Below the pieces are notes generated by a model, which made no database searches, had not been told where the DNA came from, and was given only the letters and a program-made list of their open reading frames with translations. From positions 6,751-70,750 of the forward strand of contig JANNOM010000005.1 of assembly GCA_031399065.1 (NCBI GenBank): DNA of 64,000 bases, given 5' to 3'. Within the stretch, counting starts at the first letter, position 1, and each line of letters begins with the position of its first letter. Shown piece by piece: positions 34,725-45,062 of this stretch. Origin of the DNA: JADCRZ01 sp031399065. GTDB taxonomy: Bacteria; Bacteroidota; Bacteroidia; Chitinophagales; Chitinophagaceae. The position numbers and the translations under genes were made by a program.

Positions 34725-34960
34725 TAGCTTTGTTGTATTCAGCGCATAATATGCGCGACCTTGTTAGCTATTTGTTCATTGCTTGCCACATAGCGTACAT
34801 TCTTTCCGATGGCCTGTTTTTCAATTCTCCGGCAGCGGCATTCTTTTGGCCGGTAGTGCTAAGATTTCCCGCCTTCAGCCATACGGTTTTTTTGCTTAGC
34901 ATAGACTTTTGCATTTCAACATAACCCTTTTACGGTATATACAGTTTTTACCCATCTACC

Positions 34961-34968
34961 TATATTTG
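34961..34968 (+). promoter_or_regulatory. Predicted -7 promoter box
   Basis: TATATTTG fits the Bacteroidota TAnnTTTG box, 20 nt before the ATG of the following gene. The -33 element is weak. It implies a very short leader. Confidence 0.4.
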
Positions 34969-34988
34969 CTGCGTTAATAAAATAAGGC

Positions 34989-36599
34989 ATGCATACTTTT
35001 TCATCAGGAATTCAAACGCGCGAGGCGCGCGACAACCATCCGTATGGATTTATTATTGAATGGATCAACTGGGATAGTTACTTTCGTAATAGCAATCTGG
35101 AGCCGGGCGACATGATAACCGGACTAAATAATAAAAAATATACGAAGGAAATGTCGGAGCCCGACAGATCCAAAGCTATCGGTAATTTCCTGGAAAGCAC
35201 TTATTGGGAAGAACATGGAGGAAAAGATGGAGATAACATTCTATTAGAGGTGTGGAGAGAAGGAAAGATGATAGAAGTACCAGGGAAAATAAGTAAACTA
35301 CAGGTTTATCTGGACAAGGAGGAGCGCCTGGCACTTAGTCCGGATGGACCTACCCGCCTTAACAATGACGGATTCTCTTCTGCATGGTCCAACTGGTATG
35401 AAAAATTTCAGCGGCATGCGAGCCGTTATATCGCCGATTGGAAATGGGAGCGCTCGGCTATTGACAATCGCAGCATATTATCCGAGCATCTTGAATGGAA
35501 ACCCCGCATCGATTATTTGGTGAAAAATTATCCCGGCAGGTTTGCGGACATGCTGTTGAAGGATTGGGAGAAAGTAAGACAGATATTGGAAGGCAGAACA
35601 TATACGGATATTTCAGAAGAAACGCTGGAATACAGAAAGATAGGAAAGCAACGAGTAGCACTTGTGAGAGAAGCGGCGATTACAGGAAGATCTGCCTTTC
35701 TGGATAAATTATCTCTATCCATTATTCCGGCTTTTCCGGCACCTGATCCGGTGTACGCAAATCTTAAGGAAGCAGCAGGCAAAATAGTTGTTTTACCTGC
35801 ACTGACTTTAGACAATTTTATCAACGATCTGGGCAAATCTTATGCAGTAGCCGGAAATAAAAATGATGGATACTATTTCATCTATCTAAACAGTAAGGAA
35901 GCAGATATTTTCTTTAAAACCTTGTTTTATTACCAGTCCCAGGTTACTCCGGACGTGAAAGAATCTTACCAGTTTATTGCAGAAATTATGGATCAGCCTA
36001 CTATCTTAACCTACGAGGGAAGATCGGTCAAGGGATTAATGGTGAAAATACTAAGCGGCACTGCCGGAGAAGAAAATGTATTTATTGATATCAGCAAAAC
36101 AGACATAACCGGGAAAGCAACTTTTGAAGGCCAGGAGAGCCTAAGCATTTTTTCTGGCTATCCGCTTGACGATACTGCTTCCCCCCAGCAGGTTATAGAA
36201 GCCATGATTGAATATATTAAATTAGGTGATATGCAATCATGGCGGAAACTTTTTGGCAACTGGAAGATTTATTCACAATGGGAAGGGCCAACTTATATGG
36301 ATCTTGCTTACTGGTTTACGGATGAAAACTACCAGCACACATGGGAGAAATCGCGCCGTCAGATACTTAATGATATTTATGACGCGCGCATACTTTATGT
36401 TAGCCCTGTTATAAAAGTGACGGAAGAAAATAAAAGCATTGGCGTGCCAGGAGTGGAGCAGGTGAAAATTATCATCGACCATATCGGCAAACCAGACGGA
36501 GTCTACCGGAGTATCTCGAATCTGTATGTGCACAGGAACTGGACATTGCAACGGCTTAATACAGGCCCATGGAAAATTACAGAACTGCAGCCCTTGTAA
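34989..36599 (+). CDS. Unrecognised protein with PDZ-like N-terminus
   Basis: A 536-residue protein without signal peptide. The first ~105 residues resemble a PDZ fold (LEPGDMITGLNNKKY, DGDNILLEVWREGKM). The middle is helical (residues 130-270); the C-terminal part mixes strands and helices (GTAGEENVFIDISKTDITG, EQVKIIIDHIGKPDGVYR). No catalytic motif or family is recognised. A 433-residue helical protein follows 23 bp downstream, probably as an operon. Function unknown. Confidence 0.75.
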   Translation: MHTFSSGIQTREARDNHPYGFIIEWINWDSYFRNSNLEPGDMITGLNNKKYTKEMSEPDRSKAIGNFLESTYWEEHGGKDGDNILLEVWREGKMIEVPGKISKLQVYLDKEERLALSPDGPTRLNNDGFSSAWSNWYEKFQRHASRYIADWKWERSAIDNRSILSEHLEWKPRIDYLVKNYPGRFADMLLKDWEKVRQILEGRTYTDISEETLEYRKIGKQRVALVREAAITGRSAFLDKLSLSIIPAFPAPDPVYANLKEAAGKIVVLPALTLDNFINDLGKSYAVAGNKNDGYYFIYLNSKEADIFFKTLFYYQSQVTPDVKESYQFIAEIMDQPTILTYEGRSVKGLMVKILSGTAGEENVFIDISKTDITGKATFEGQESLSIFSGYPLDDTASPQQVIEAMIEYIKLGDMQSWRKLFGNWKIYSQWEGPTYMDLAYWFTDENYQHTWEKSRRQILNDIYDARILYVSPVIKVTEENKSIGVPGVEQVKIIIDHIGKPDGVYRSISNLYVHRNWTLQRLNTGPWKITELQPL

Positions 36600-36622
36600 A
36601 GTAATGTTTAAATCAACAACAC

Positions 36623-37924
36623 ATGTACGACAAAAGAAAACAGGAGGTGCATAGCAAGCTCGATGAAGCAGTGAAAATTATGCCTGCGCGTGAAACATCA
36701 TCTCTAAAAGACCAGCAAGCCATAAGGGAAGCCATTACCAGGTATTTCATTCTCCGGCAAAAAACAATGGAAGAAGCCATCGGATTTCTCGGGAGCACAA
36801 CTAAAACTCCCGAAGAACAGCGTAGTCGCTGGGATAATCATTTTCAAACAAGATCAGCGGAAGCAATCCAGATATTAAAAGAAGCATTGAAGGATAAACG
36901 GCAAACACTTTTTATGACCGTGATCACCGAAATGATATCGGAAGAATCCAGTTTTCTCTCTAATCTCGCCGATCTGCATTTGGCAGATATTATGCAAGCG
37001 CGAATAATAGCATATAAACAACAATTCGAATCGGAAAAGAAAAATCTGCTGGATAAATGGGACGATCTGCTGAGTACCAATAAGAATGTGAATGCCAATA
37101 TCCGGAGTATATCAGAGGAACTTACAGTTATATACAAAAACGGGCTTGACCTACTGGAAGCAACGCATACAGGTCTTCGGGAAAATCTTTCAAAGGCACT
37201 GGCCCTCTGGGCCGCTATGGATGAAGCCACCCCTTCGCCTCCATCTATTTTTACACCGATCTCCATAATGGTAGACACACTAAATAGTTTTATGGTAAAC
37301 GGAAAGGACGTCAGCTACCGTTTTGAACAACTATACCGAAGCGAGGAATCAGTGACAGTCATTATGTTCGGCAATACAAGAAAGAGTGTAAAGGAGTTTC
37401 TGGAAAATACTAACCTGGATAAGGCCCTGAAAGAATATACTGAAACAGAAAACAGGTCCATCGAAGTAGCAAATAACATGCTCACCAAAGGGCAGAGGGA
37501 AGATGCACAATTATTTGTGAGTAATGCTACCACAAATACAAAACCCGGCCTTCGTGCGTTTACCGATGAGTACAACAATTTTGTGAATGAATTTAAGGAA
37601 ATTTTTATCGGACCTGTCGGAGACAGGACAGTGGAGGATCTGTTACAGAAAAAACAATGGGAGGAGCATAAAAATGAATGGCAAAGGTTGAATATACAGG
37701 ACAAATTAAAGAAAATATACGACGACAGCCGTCATTGGATAAATCTTGACATTTACAAACTTGACCCTCCGGAAAGGAAATTGGTCGAAAACGCATTGGC
37801 CCTAGACCAAGATCGCTTGGAAAAAGCGTTGGCACTTGCTAGTGGCCCGACAGTAATGAATGCCCTGGAAACGTTTATGCTTGTTGTAAAAAATAATATT
37901 GCCGACAAAATAAAAGGAACATAA
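36623..37924 (+). CDS. Unrecognised all-helical protein
   Basis: A 433-residue, highly charged and almost entirely alpha-helical protein with long coiled-coil-like stretches (for example RIIAYKQQFESEKKNLLDKW and TDEYNNFVNEFKEIF) and one more hydrophobic central segment (ALALWAAMDEA to FTPISIMVDTLNSF). No signal peptide. Helical bundle proteins of this kind occur in pore-forming toxins and in structural assemblies, but nothing specific is recognised. It follows the PDZ-like gene closely and the pair probably works together. Confidence 0.75.
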   Translation: MYDKRKQEVHSKLDEAVKIMPARETSSLKDQQAIREAITRYFILRQKTMEEAIGFLGSTTKTPEEQRSRWDNHFQTRSAEAIQILKEALKDKRQTLFMTVITEMISEESSFLSNLADLHLADIMQARIIAYKQQFESEKKNLLDKWDDLLSTNKNVNANIRSISEELTVIYKNGLDLLEATHTGLRENLSKALALWAAMDEATPSPPSIFTPISIMVDTLNSFMVNGKDVSYRFEQLYRSEESVTVIMFGNTRKSVKEFLENTNLDKALKEYTETENRSIEVANNMLTKGQREDAQLFVSNATTNTKPGLRAFTDEYNNFVNEFKEIFIGPVGDRTVEDLLQKKQWEEHKNEWQRLNIQDKLKKIYDDSRHWINLDIYKLDPPERKLVENALALDQDRLEKALALASGPTVMNALETFMLVVKNNIADKIKGT

Positions 37925-38021
37925 AACCTTAAAATTGGCAACCCTTAAATAATTTGAATCACGGATACAATATGACTTTCCCCAATTAAGCTCCAAAGTG
38001 GTAAAAGTTTTATTTGGAATT

Positions 38022-39215
38022 TCATTTCTTTTCCGATTGGACATTGCCAAAGTATAAAACATTTTGTGCTTCTGAGCGTGCAGCAGCGATGTCCGGTATT
38101 CCGTCTTCATTGAAATCTCCAACTGCAAAACCATATACCGTGCCTTTTGCATCACCAAAGGAAATTGATTTAAAATTGCGGCTTTTACCGTTATTAAAAA
38201 ATATTGTTGAAGGCGCTTCCACATGGCCAATAATGATGTCCATTTTTTTGTCGTTATTCAGATCAGCTAATGTTAATGCATAAGGGACTAGCGTTGAATC
38301 CGCTAAGGAAATACCTGTAGAAAAAGTTTGATCGTTTTGTCCAAAATAAAGATTTACTCCTTTATTTTGGTCTATGGCTACAATGTCCGGTAAGCTATCT
38401 CCATTAAAGTCTGCTGCTGCTGCTGTACGAATGGCAGCGTCAGCAGGGCCAAATTTAATGCGGTGAGCATCTGAATAAGCCAAGTCAGAACTACCGAGGT
38501 ACAGGTAACTCTGGCCACCTTCACGATGCGGTACAACGAGATCAATAAAACCATCTTTATTGATGTCTGCAGGTAATATGGTGGTAGCTGGGTATGGCGC
38601 GAATCGGATGCAATTACCATTAAACTGTCCTCTTCCGCTGTTTAAGCAAATATAATTGGATGTTTTTCCCGCTTCCCCCCTGTTCGCCAAAATGATATCC
38701 GGCAATCCATCGGCGTTGATATCAGCGATGGATAAATTCCTTGTCGGCCATTCCGGTACTCCGAATTCAGCACCGATTTTAAAATTTCCTTTCCCATCGT
38801 TAAAATACACCAGTTTGCGGTTCGGGTAATCATTGCTTACGGCAATATCAAGAAAACCATCCCCGTTAAAATCAGCCAAACCGCCGGTGTATGAACGGTC
38901 TGCTACCTCCGCAAGGTTATAAGCTTTCCGTATTTTACCCAACCCGTCTCCAATAAGAACCCGGTCAATAATAGGCCAGTGTCTGCCGTTCACTAATAGA
39001 ATATCAGGATGGCCATCGCCATCAAAATCACCAAAACTTACATTCGCTGTTGTATCAGATTTTTCTTCAAGCATTAAACTGCGATTAAAGTCCGGAAAAT
39101 CCTCAACAGCTGTTGAATTGTATTGCTTTTGATGCGATGCAGAAACAGCGCTCTGAGCAAATGCTGCCTGAGTTATGACAATTAGAAAGCACACAATCAA
39201 AAAGTAAAATTTCAT
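38022..39215 (-). CDS. Secreted FG-GAP/VCBS repeat protein
   Basis: A 397-residue protein. A signal peptide (FYFLIVCFLIVITQAAFAQS) is followed by about seven repeats with the FG-GAP/VCBS signature of alternating calcium-type loops: GDFDGDGHPDILLVN, ADFNGDGFLDIAVSN, ADINADGLPDIILAN, ADINKDGFIDLVVPH, ADFNGDSLPDIVAID, ADLNNDKKMDIIIGH and GDFNEDGIPDIAAAR. These build a beta-propeller likely used for binding outside the cell or on the surface. Monocistronic, convergent with the helical-protein gene. Confidence 0.9.
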   Translation of the reverse strand: MKFYFLIVCFLIVITQAAFAQSAVSASHQKQYNSTAVEDFPDFNRSLMLEEKSDTTANVSFGDFDGDGHPDILLVNGRHWPIIDRVLIGDGLGKIRKAYNLAEVADRSYTGGLADFNGDGFLDIAVSNDYPNRKLVYFNDGKGNFKIGAEFGVPEWPTRNLSIADINADGLPDIILANRGEAGKTSNYICLNSGRGQFNGNCIRFAPYPATTILPADINKDGFIDLVVPHREGGQSYLYLGSSDLAYSDAHRIKFGPADAAIRTAAAADFNGDSLPDIVAIDQNKGVNLYFGQNDQTFSTGISLADSTLVPYALTLADLNNDKKMDIIIGHVEAPSTIFFNNGKSRNFKSISFGDAKGTVYGFAVGDFNEDGIPDIAAARSEAQNVLYFGNVQSEKK

Positions 39216-39751
39216 AGCATTTTATTTAAATAATTTTTTTAGTGTTGCAATGTAAACAGAAATTTCGGGATTGTGTAGAACGGTCTGCATTACCAAAGTC
39301 AGATATTTGTTGCTAAACCTGCCGGAACCGCGCGTCGTTCAAATTACGAACAATGTAAAATAAAATATCTGCCTGAAGTAATGTTTGGGATAGATGTAAT
39401 GTTCGTTATTTTCGGGTCTATTCCCCGTTTCTGGAATGCAATGATGGAGGCTTTACAATCAGCTGCTGTTAGGTCTTGCGATCTGTATTTTTTTGTTGTA
39501 TACAGACTTTAATATGCTACAATAAAATCAGTAATTTTATTCACGTTTCATTGTTTTACGTTGCTCTTAAAAAAAAGGTAATGTTCGTTAGATTAGTCAT
39601 ATTTATCCAATTAGTTTTACTGTGAAATTGCCATTAACTGGAATTCACCGGCAGTGTATTTGCTGAATGCTATCGAAGCATTGCAAAAAGAGGCCGGGTA
39701 TTTTAAAGAATAATAATAGAAGAAGTAATATATACGATAATAAATCTCTTT
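39216..39751. other. Divergent intergenic region
   Basis: 536 bp, AT-rich, between the leftward FG-GAP gene and the rightward glycosidase. I see no gene; it should contain both promoters. Confidence 0.4.
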
Positions 39752-42523
39752 ATGAATAAAATCAGGCTCGTCATACTATCCTTTTATTGTTTGTTGGTAT
39801 TACCGTTGCAGGCACAACAAACTATTATTAAATATTTATCCGGTACTGATAAAGATAATACGGTGCAATGGGACTTTATGGTTACAAAAGGAATGAATAG
39901 TGGTAAATGGACAACCATCGGCGTTCCGTCCTGTTGGGAGCAACAGGGCTTTGGTACGTTTAACTATGGAGAAGATAAACTTAACCCCGACGAAACCGGA
40001 ATGTATAAGTATGCGTTTAAAACTGAACCATCATGGAACAATAAAAAGATATTTATCGTATTTAATGGTTCCATGACGGATACGGAGGTGAAGATCGATG
40101 GTAATGCTGCGGGGCCAATCCACCAGGGAGCATTCTATCAATTCCGTTATGATATTACGGATGTTTTAAAACCCGGTAGCGAGCATTTATTAGAAGTAAC
40201 GGTTAAAAAAAAATCAGCCAATAATTCAGTTAACCGCGCCGAAAGGCAATCGGACTTCTGGATATTCGGCGGCATATTTCGTCCCGTTTTTTTAGAAATA
40301 GTTCCGCAAACTTTTATTGAAAGGGTAGCGGTGGATGCAAAAGCAAATGGTGTATTTAGTATGCAGGTTTTTACAAAAAACGGCGGTAAAAATCAAACTG
40401 TAGAAATCCAGGTTCAGGAATTAAATGGTAAAAATGTTGGCCTGCCATTTAATGTAAGTGCCGCCGATAGTGCTTTTCTTAAAAAAAATTTTACAGGTAT
40501 AAAAAAATGGAATGTTGAAGAACCTAATTTATACAATGCGCTTGTTTCTATTAAAGAAGGCACAAAAATAATTCATTTTGTTAAGCAACGGTTTGGCTTT
40601 AGAACAGTAGATTTCCGTGAGCAGGATGGGTTTTACGTGAATGATGTAAAAATTATAATGAAAGGCGTAAACCGTCACAGTCATTGGCCCGAGAGTGGAA
40701 GAACATTAAGCCGTGCTATTCATTTAATGGATATTGAAGCTATAAAAGACATGAACATGAATTCGGTTAGGATGAGCCATTATCCACCTGATATAGAATT
40801 CTTGGATCTATGTGATAGCCTTGGTTTGTTTGTGCTGGATGAATTAACGGGCTGGCAAAAAGCTTATGATACCGTCGTTGGTAGAAAGCTGGTCAAAGAA
40901 TTGGTTACACGTGATGTGAACCATCCTTCCATTATTATTTGGGATAATGGGAATGAAGGTGGATGGAACCCTGCATTAGATGGTGATTACCACTGGTACG
41001 ATCCGCAAAAACGTTTTGTGATGCATCCCTGGGAAAGATTTAATGGTACAGAAACAAAGCATTACCAGGACTTTAATTATGTAACCAATGCGGTATTGTA
41101 TGGCACCGAAGTATATTATCCAACAGAATTTATGCATGGCTTATTTGACGGTGGCCATGGCGCAGGGCTGGATGATTTTTGGAATGAAATGATGAAGCAC
41201 AAGGGTTTTGCAGGAGGTTTTCTATGGAGCCTGCATGATGAAGGTGTGGTACGTACCGACAAAGGAAATATTATTGATGTGGCGGGCAATGCAGCACCGG
41301 ACGGCATAGTTGGACCGCACCGGGAAAAGGAGGCAAGTTATTATACCATCAAAGAAATATGGTCGCCCGTTTACGTCGGTACAAAAACGATTCCTCAACA
41401 ATTTAATGGAAAAATTGAGATAGAGAACAGGTATCTCTACACAAATCTGAATAAATGCAGGTTTGAATGGAGGATAGTTGCATTGCCCAAAGCATCAGCA
41501 ATAACCGGCAAAGAAAAAGTTTTACAAAAGGGAGTTGCAGTATCCCCATCACTTAAACCCGGCGAAAAAGGATGGCTGACAATTAAATATCCACCCACCA
41601 GCATTGCAGATGCACTTTATCTTACTGCTTATGACCCGGCTGGTAAAGTTATTTTTACCTGGAGCTGGGCATTAACACAGCCGGCAAAAATAACAAGACA
41701 AGCAATCGATATCACTTCATCATCATCAGTTATTGCGAATAAAAAAGCAGGCAGTGTAGAAATTAACTGCGATGGCATTGTGTATAGTTTTGATACTGCT
41801 ACCGGCTTTCTTCAAAAAGTTTTTAATGGGGAAAATGACATTTCGGTTAAGGGTGGTCCGGCATTGGCCGGAGTTAAGTTGATACTGTCTGCAATAAAGC
41901 ATTATAAAGAAGGCGATACCTATATTGTTCAACCTTTTTATGGAGAAACAAAATATCATGTGAAATGGATCTTTCAGCCAGGTAAGCTGCCAAAACTTGA
42001 ATATAGTTATTCCCAAAGAGGCAATGTAGATTTTATGGGTATCACCTTTGATTTTCCGGAAGAAAAAATAAACGGTATGCAGTGGATGGGCCGTGGCCCT
42101 TACCGAGTTTGGAAAAACAGGTTGAAAGGCCAGCAGTTTGGTGTATGGCAGAAGGCATACAACAATACCGTTACCGGCGAAAGCTGGGACTACCCTGAGT
42201 TTAAAGGATGGCATGCTGAAATGTTTTGGGTAACGTTGCAAAATAAGGAAGCTGATTTTACAGTGTATATAGAACAGCCCAATATATTTTTAGAAATGCT
42301 GAAACCGGATAAACCCAGGGGACAAAAAAATGAAAACACCAGTCCACCTTTTCCTGAAGGTAATATTGGTTTTATGAATGCTATTTCAGCAATTGGTACC
42401 AAGTTTCAGGCCGCAGCATTATTAGGGCCGCAAAGTCAACAAAGTATGTTTATGAATTATACGCCCATTAATGGTTCATTGTATTTTGATTTCAGGCCGA
42501 AGAACCAAGTAAGCTCTGAATAA
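39752..42523 (+). CDS. Secreted glycoside hydrolase family 2, beta-galactosidase-like
   Basis: A 923-residue protein. A signal peptide (VILSFYCLLVLPLQAQQ) precedes a GH2 N-terminal sugar-binding domain (WTTIGVPSCWEQQGFG), an Ig-like domain and a TIM barrel beginning FGFRTVDFREQDGFYVN. The acid/base is E402 in WDNGNEGGWN. The nucleophile is probably the glutamate in YYPTEFMHG. A C-terminal beta-galactosidase small-chain-like domain follows (WMGRGPYRVWKNR). It likely removes beta-linked sugars from plant or host glycans in the periplasm. Not in a visible SusC/D locus; sugar specificity is not determinable from sequence. Confidence 0.88.
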   Translation: MNKIRLVILSFYCLLVLPLQAQQTIIKYLSGTDKDNTVQWDFMVTKGMNSGKWTTIGVPSCWEQQGFGTFNYGEDKLNPDETGMYKYAFKTEPSWNNKKIFIVFNGSMTDTEVKIDGNAAGPIHQGAFYQFRYDITDVLKPGSEHLLEVTVKKKSANNSVNRAERQSDFWIFGGIFRPVFLEIVPQTFIERVAVDAKANGVFSMQVFTKNGGKNQTVEIQVQELNGKNVGLPFNVSAADSAFLKKNFTGIKKWNVEEPNLYNALVSIKEGTKIIHFVKQRFGFRTVDFREQDGFYVNDVKIIMKGVNRHSHWPESGRTLSRAIHLMDIEAIKDMNMNSVRMSHYPPDIEFLDLCDSLGLFVLDELTGWQKAYDTVVGRKLVKELVTRDVNHPSIIIWDNGNEGGWNPALDGDYHWYDPQKRFVMHPWERFNGTETKHYQDFNYVTNAVLYGTEVYYPTEFMHGLFDGGHGAGLDDFWNEMMKHKGFAGGFLWSLHDEGVVRTDKGNIIDVAGNAAPDGIVGPHREKEASYYTIKEIWSPVYVGTKTIPQQFNGKIEIENRYLYTNLNKCRFEWRIVALPKASAITGKEKVLQKGVAVSPSLKPGEKGWLTIKYPPTSIADALYLTAYDPAGKVIFTWSWALTQPAKITRQAIDITSSSSVIANKKAGSVEINCDGIVYSFDTATGFLQKVFNGENDISVKGGPALAGVKLILSAIKHYKEGDTYIVQPFYGETKYHVKWIFQPGKLPKLEYSYSQRGNVDFMGITFDFPEEKINGMQWMGRGPYRVWKNRLKGQQFGVWQKAYNNTVTGESWDYPEFKGWHAEMFWVTLQNKEADFTVYIEQPNIFLEMLKPDKPRGQKNENTSPPFPEGNIGFMNAISAIGTKFQAAALLGPQSQQSMFMNYTPINGSLYFDFRPKNQVSSE

Positions 42524-42943
42524 TTTATTTACCTCCTTATTTTTAAACCAAATACAAGAGGTATTTTCTAACAGTAAAATAGATGATTCGATATTTGAAA
42601 GTTGGCGTTGTTTTGATTGTAATAATAATTATTTCAGTGTAAGTATTGAACGGATTATTCCTTTCAATGATCTTAAAAAAAAAATCAAGTATTCATTTCT
42701 ATTTAAATCTAATTGCCTGACCCGAAAAGCCGAACCGGTTTTAAGGGGGGAGGTCAATATCCATTGTAGAAATGTACCAAATACATTTGCAAACAGATAA
42801 TAGGTCAGCTTTTATATTAATATTTTAATCCTTTTTCATCCCTCACTAACCAGTCAAGAGATTTAATATTTGAATACAGAGATAAAGTCCTATAATTACA
42901 AAGGTGTAAAAATCATTATCAGTTAAATCTTAAAACAAATAAT
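42524..42943. other. Intergenic region
   Basis: 420 bp without a credible gene; AT-rich. No motif stands out. Confidence 0.35.
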
Positions 42944-43570
42944 ATGAAAATAGTGATATTCTCTTCACTAATATTATCATCATTATGTTCGCTCGCACAG
43001 GAAAAAACTCCCCAAAAAATGGTACAGGTGCTGGGCGGGTACAGTAAAACGGGTAGTGGGGATATGCCGGGTTTTGTATATGGCGCGGAATACGCTGAAA
43101 ATTTTAAAAGGAAATTATCCTGGTCCGTTGGGTTTTCCGGGTTTATCTATAGTAAAGAGACTGCATTACTCTCTACTGATAATCCCTATTATCAACCCGA
43201 CGGTGGCCTAAGGCATACCACAGCCGGGGTTCAGGTTACAGGACATTTGGGATTACGCATTGTTAGGACCCCAGTTCATGAGCTGGTATTCCGGCTGGGG
43301 CCGTTGGTTAAGTATCAATCCGCTTCAACTGATGGATACAGTATTACTAATCCCATTGCTTTCGGTTATGTTACCGGTTATGCGGGACCAATAATAAGCT
43401 TGATCAATTATTATCCTCAAAATACTATTGCTGCAGGCGGCTCCGTTCAAATTCTATACAGGTACACAATCAGGAATAAAATCAGTATCGGTATTCTTGC
43501 AGGGGGCCAGACAGACACGGAAGGTGATACGATGAGCCAATTGGCCTTAACCGTGGGCAGGAAGTTTTAA
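42944..43570 (+). CDS. Outer-membrane beta-barrel-like protein
   Basis: A 208-residue protein with a signal peptide (IVIFSSLILSSLCSLAQE). The mature sequence shows alternating hydrophobic/aromatic strands ending in a C-terminal strand (LALTVGRKF) with a final phenylalanine, as in small outer-membrane barrels. No specific family or ligand. Monogenic, with a terminator 30 bp downstream. Confidence 0.7.
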   Translation: MKIVIFSSLILSSLCSLAQEKTPQKMVQVLGGYSKTGSGDMPGFVYGAEYAENFKRKLSWSVGFSGFIYSKETALLSTDNPYYQPDGGLRHTTAGVQVTGHLGLRIVRTPVHELVFRLGPLVKYQSASTDGYSITNPIAFGYVTGYAGPIISLINYYPQNTIAAGGSVQILYRYTIRNKISIGILAGGQTDTEGDTMSQLALTVGRKF

Positions 43571-43599
43571 CCAGGTGTAAATTGAACTCTTAATAATAG

Positions 43600-43639
43600 T
43601 AAAGCCGCTTCAAATAAATGAGGCGGCTTTAATTTTTTA
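43600..43639 (+). terminator. Rho-independent terminator
   Basis: The stem AAAGCCGC/GCGGCTTT with a 14-nt loop is followed by a T-rich run; it ends the beta-barrel gene. Confidence 0.75.
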
Positions 43640-43924
43640 ATACTCGGGTTTTAACAACTTGGTTTTTCGTGTAAACCGGATATTGGATCGTTTAAATGGA
43701 TGATGGGATCTGTATTGGTTTTTCGGATATTTAGATGTTGAACATCTTTGGATTTTTAAATCTCATCAATCAAATAACAATACAAATATAGCGACTGCCG
43801 ACAAAGGGTGCAAGAGGAGAACTGCCCTATATTCATAGTTCGGAAAACCGGCCATGTTTCGTATTTCTACTAAAGATATTCAGACCGGCATTTAAAAGGT
43901 ATTACTTCGTAGATTTGAGGGCAT
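43640..43924. other. Intergenic region between two terminators
   Basis: No gene is supported between the rightward beta-barrel terminator and the leftward cold-shock terminator. Confidence 0.4.
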
Positions 43925-43955
43925 AAAAAAAGGTACACTTTACGCATACCTTTTC
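43925..43955 (-). terminator. Rho-independent terminator of the cold-shock gene
   Basis: On the minus strand, AAAAGGTA/TACCTTTT with an 11-nt loop ends in a T-run, 22 bp after the csp stop. Confidence 0.65.
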
Positions 43956-43976
43956 AATGATTAAAATATATAAAAT

Positions 43977-44168
43977 TTAGATAACTGTTACGTTAACTGC
44001 ATTTAAACCTTTTTTACCATTTTCAACCTCATAGGAAACATTGTCCTTATCACGTAATTCACCATTAATGCCTGATACGTGAACGAAAATGTCCTGACCT
44101 CCGTTTGAGGGTGTAATAAAACCAAATCCTTTGGTTTCATTGAAAAACTTAACTGTTCCTTGTTCCAT
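43977..44168 (-). CDS. Cold-shock domain protein (CspA family)
   Basis: A 63-residue single cold-shock domain with RNP1 KGFGFI and RNP2 IFVHVS, typical of CspA-family RNA chaperones that bind single-stranded nucleic acid. Slightly shorter than E. coli CspA but normal for Bacteroidota. It begins MEQGTVKFFNETKG. A TATCTTTA box lies 20-27 bp before the ATG (44188-44195, minus strand), a near match to TAnnTTTG. Confidence 0.95.
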   Translation of the reverse strand: MEQGTVKFFNETKGFGFITPSNGGQDIFVHVSGINGELRDKDNVSYEVENGKKGLNAVNVTVI

Positions 44169-44254
44169 TTAATTTATTTAATTAATGTAAAGATAGGCTT
44201 TACTATCTAAACCAACTAATAATAGATGCTATCTGAACGGGATCAGGTCTTTTT

Positions 44255-44995
44255 TTAGCGGATCCATTTACTTGTTTGTTGCTCCGCCCACCGCATATGA
44301 TAGGCCTTTATTGCTGTAAACCCGAGCTTCCTGATCAAACGATAATTAACGATGGCCCCTACGGGAGCTCCTATCACGGGTATCAGTTGTGCCAGCTTGG
44401 CCAGGTCAATATAGTCCCTGTATTCCTGCTGAAAATTCCGCCAGTCGAACTGGTTGATATCTGCCGGTAGCCCCCTTGATTTTTCATTCCAGTTTTGCAT
44501 ATTAACAAACACGTTCCTGCGGTGTTTCGCACTGGAAAAAGCAAGTTGAAAAATATGTAGGATATACAGGCGTTCTTTGTAATCGTCAGTGGCATATCCA
44601 TAGATGGAAGCGATCTCGAACAGCAGTTTCAGTTTAACAGCCAGCAAGAGTGGAAAATCTGCCAGCCCTAATAATATACCGCCTGCCCCGGTCACGGCAC
44701 CTTCCACGGCGGCTGTATTACGGTACCATGCAATCTTTTCTTCGGCAGCCTTATCTGTTTCCTCCATGTTAGCCCGTTCCTTTTTATCTCTTGTTGTCCA
44801 TTCGGCGCCAAACAATACACCCCGTATCATTTGCTTGATTGTTTCGGTAATACCTTTATGCACTTTTTCAGGGATCCAGCTGTTGATTTTATCCTGTACG
44901 GCCTTGGAAATTTTATTGAAATATCCTGGTTTACGAAGCATTTTTTGCTGCCAGGCGGTTAGGTCGCTCATTATCTGCTGTTCGTAGTAATTCAT
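44255..44995 (-). CDS. EcsC-family protein
   Basis: A 246-residue protein matching the EcsC family: a helical N-terminus, the central glycine-rich amphipathic stretch AAVEGAVTGAGGILLGLADF followed by PLLLAVKLKLLFEIASIYGY, and C-terminal LIPVIGAPVGAIVNYRLIRK. EcsC was named from the Bacillus ecsABC transporter locus; in other bacteria its members are cytosolic or membrane-associated with unclear roles. No transporter genes are nearby. Confidence 0.85.
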   Translation of the reverse strand: MNYYEQQIMSDLTAWQQKMLRKPGYFNKISKAVQDKINSWIPEKVHKGITETIKQMIRGVLFGAEWTTRDKKERANMEETDKAAEEKIAWYRNTAAVEGAVTGAGGILLGLADFPLLLAVKLKLLFEIASIYGYATDDYKERLYILHIFQLAFSSAKHRRNVFVNMQNWNEKSRGLPADINQFDWRNFQQEYRDYIDLAKLAQLIPVIGAPVGAIVNYRLIRKLGFTAIKAYHMRWAEQQTSKWIR

Positions 44996-45062
44996 ATCCT
45001 TAAAGATAGAACAGATGGTGCAATGATCGCTGAAATAGATGGAGCAGTTTGTAAGCGTTTAC

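Noticed and set aside
34730..34924. 64-codon plus-strand frame after the oxidoreductase
   Set aside because: Composition is not protein-like and it overlaps the likely promoter region of the next gene; no homology recognised.
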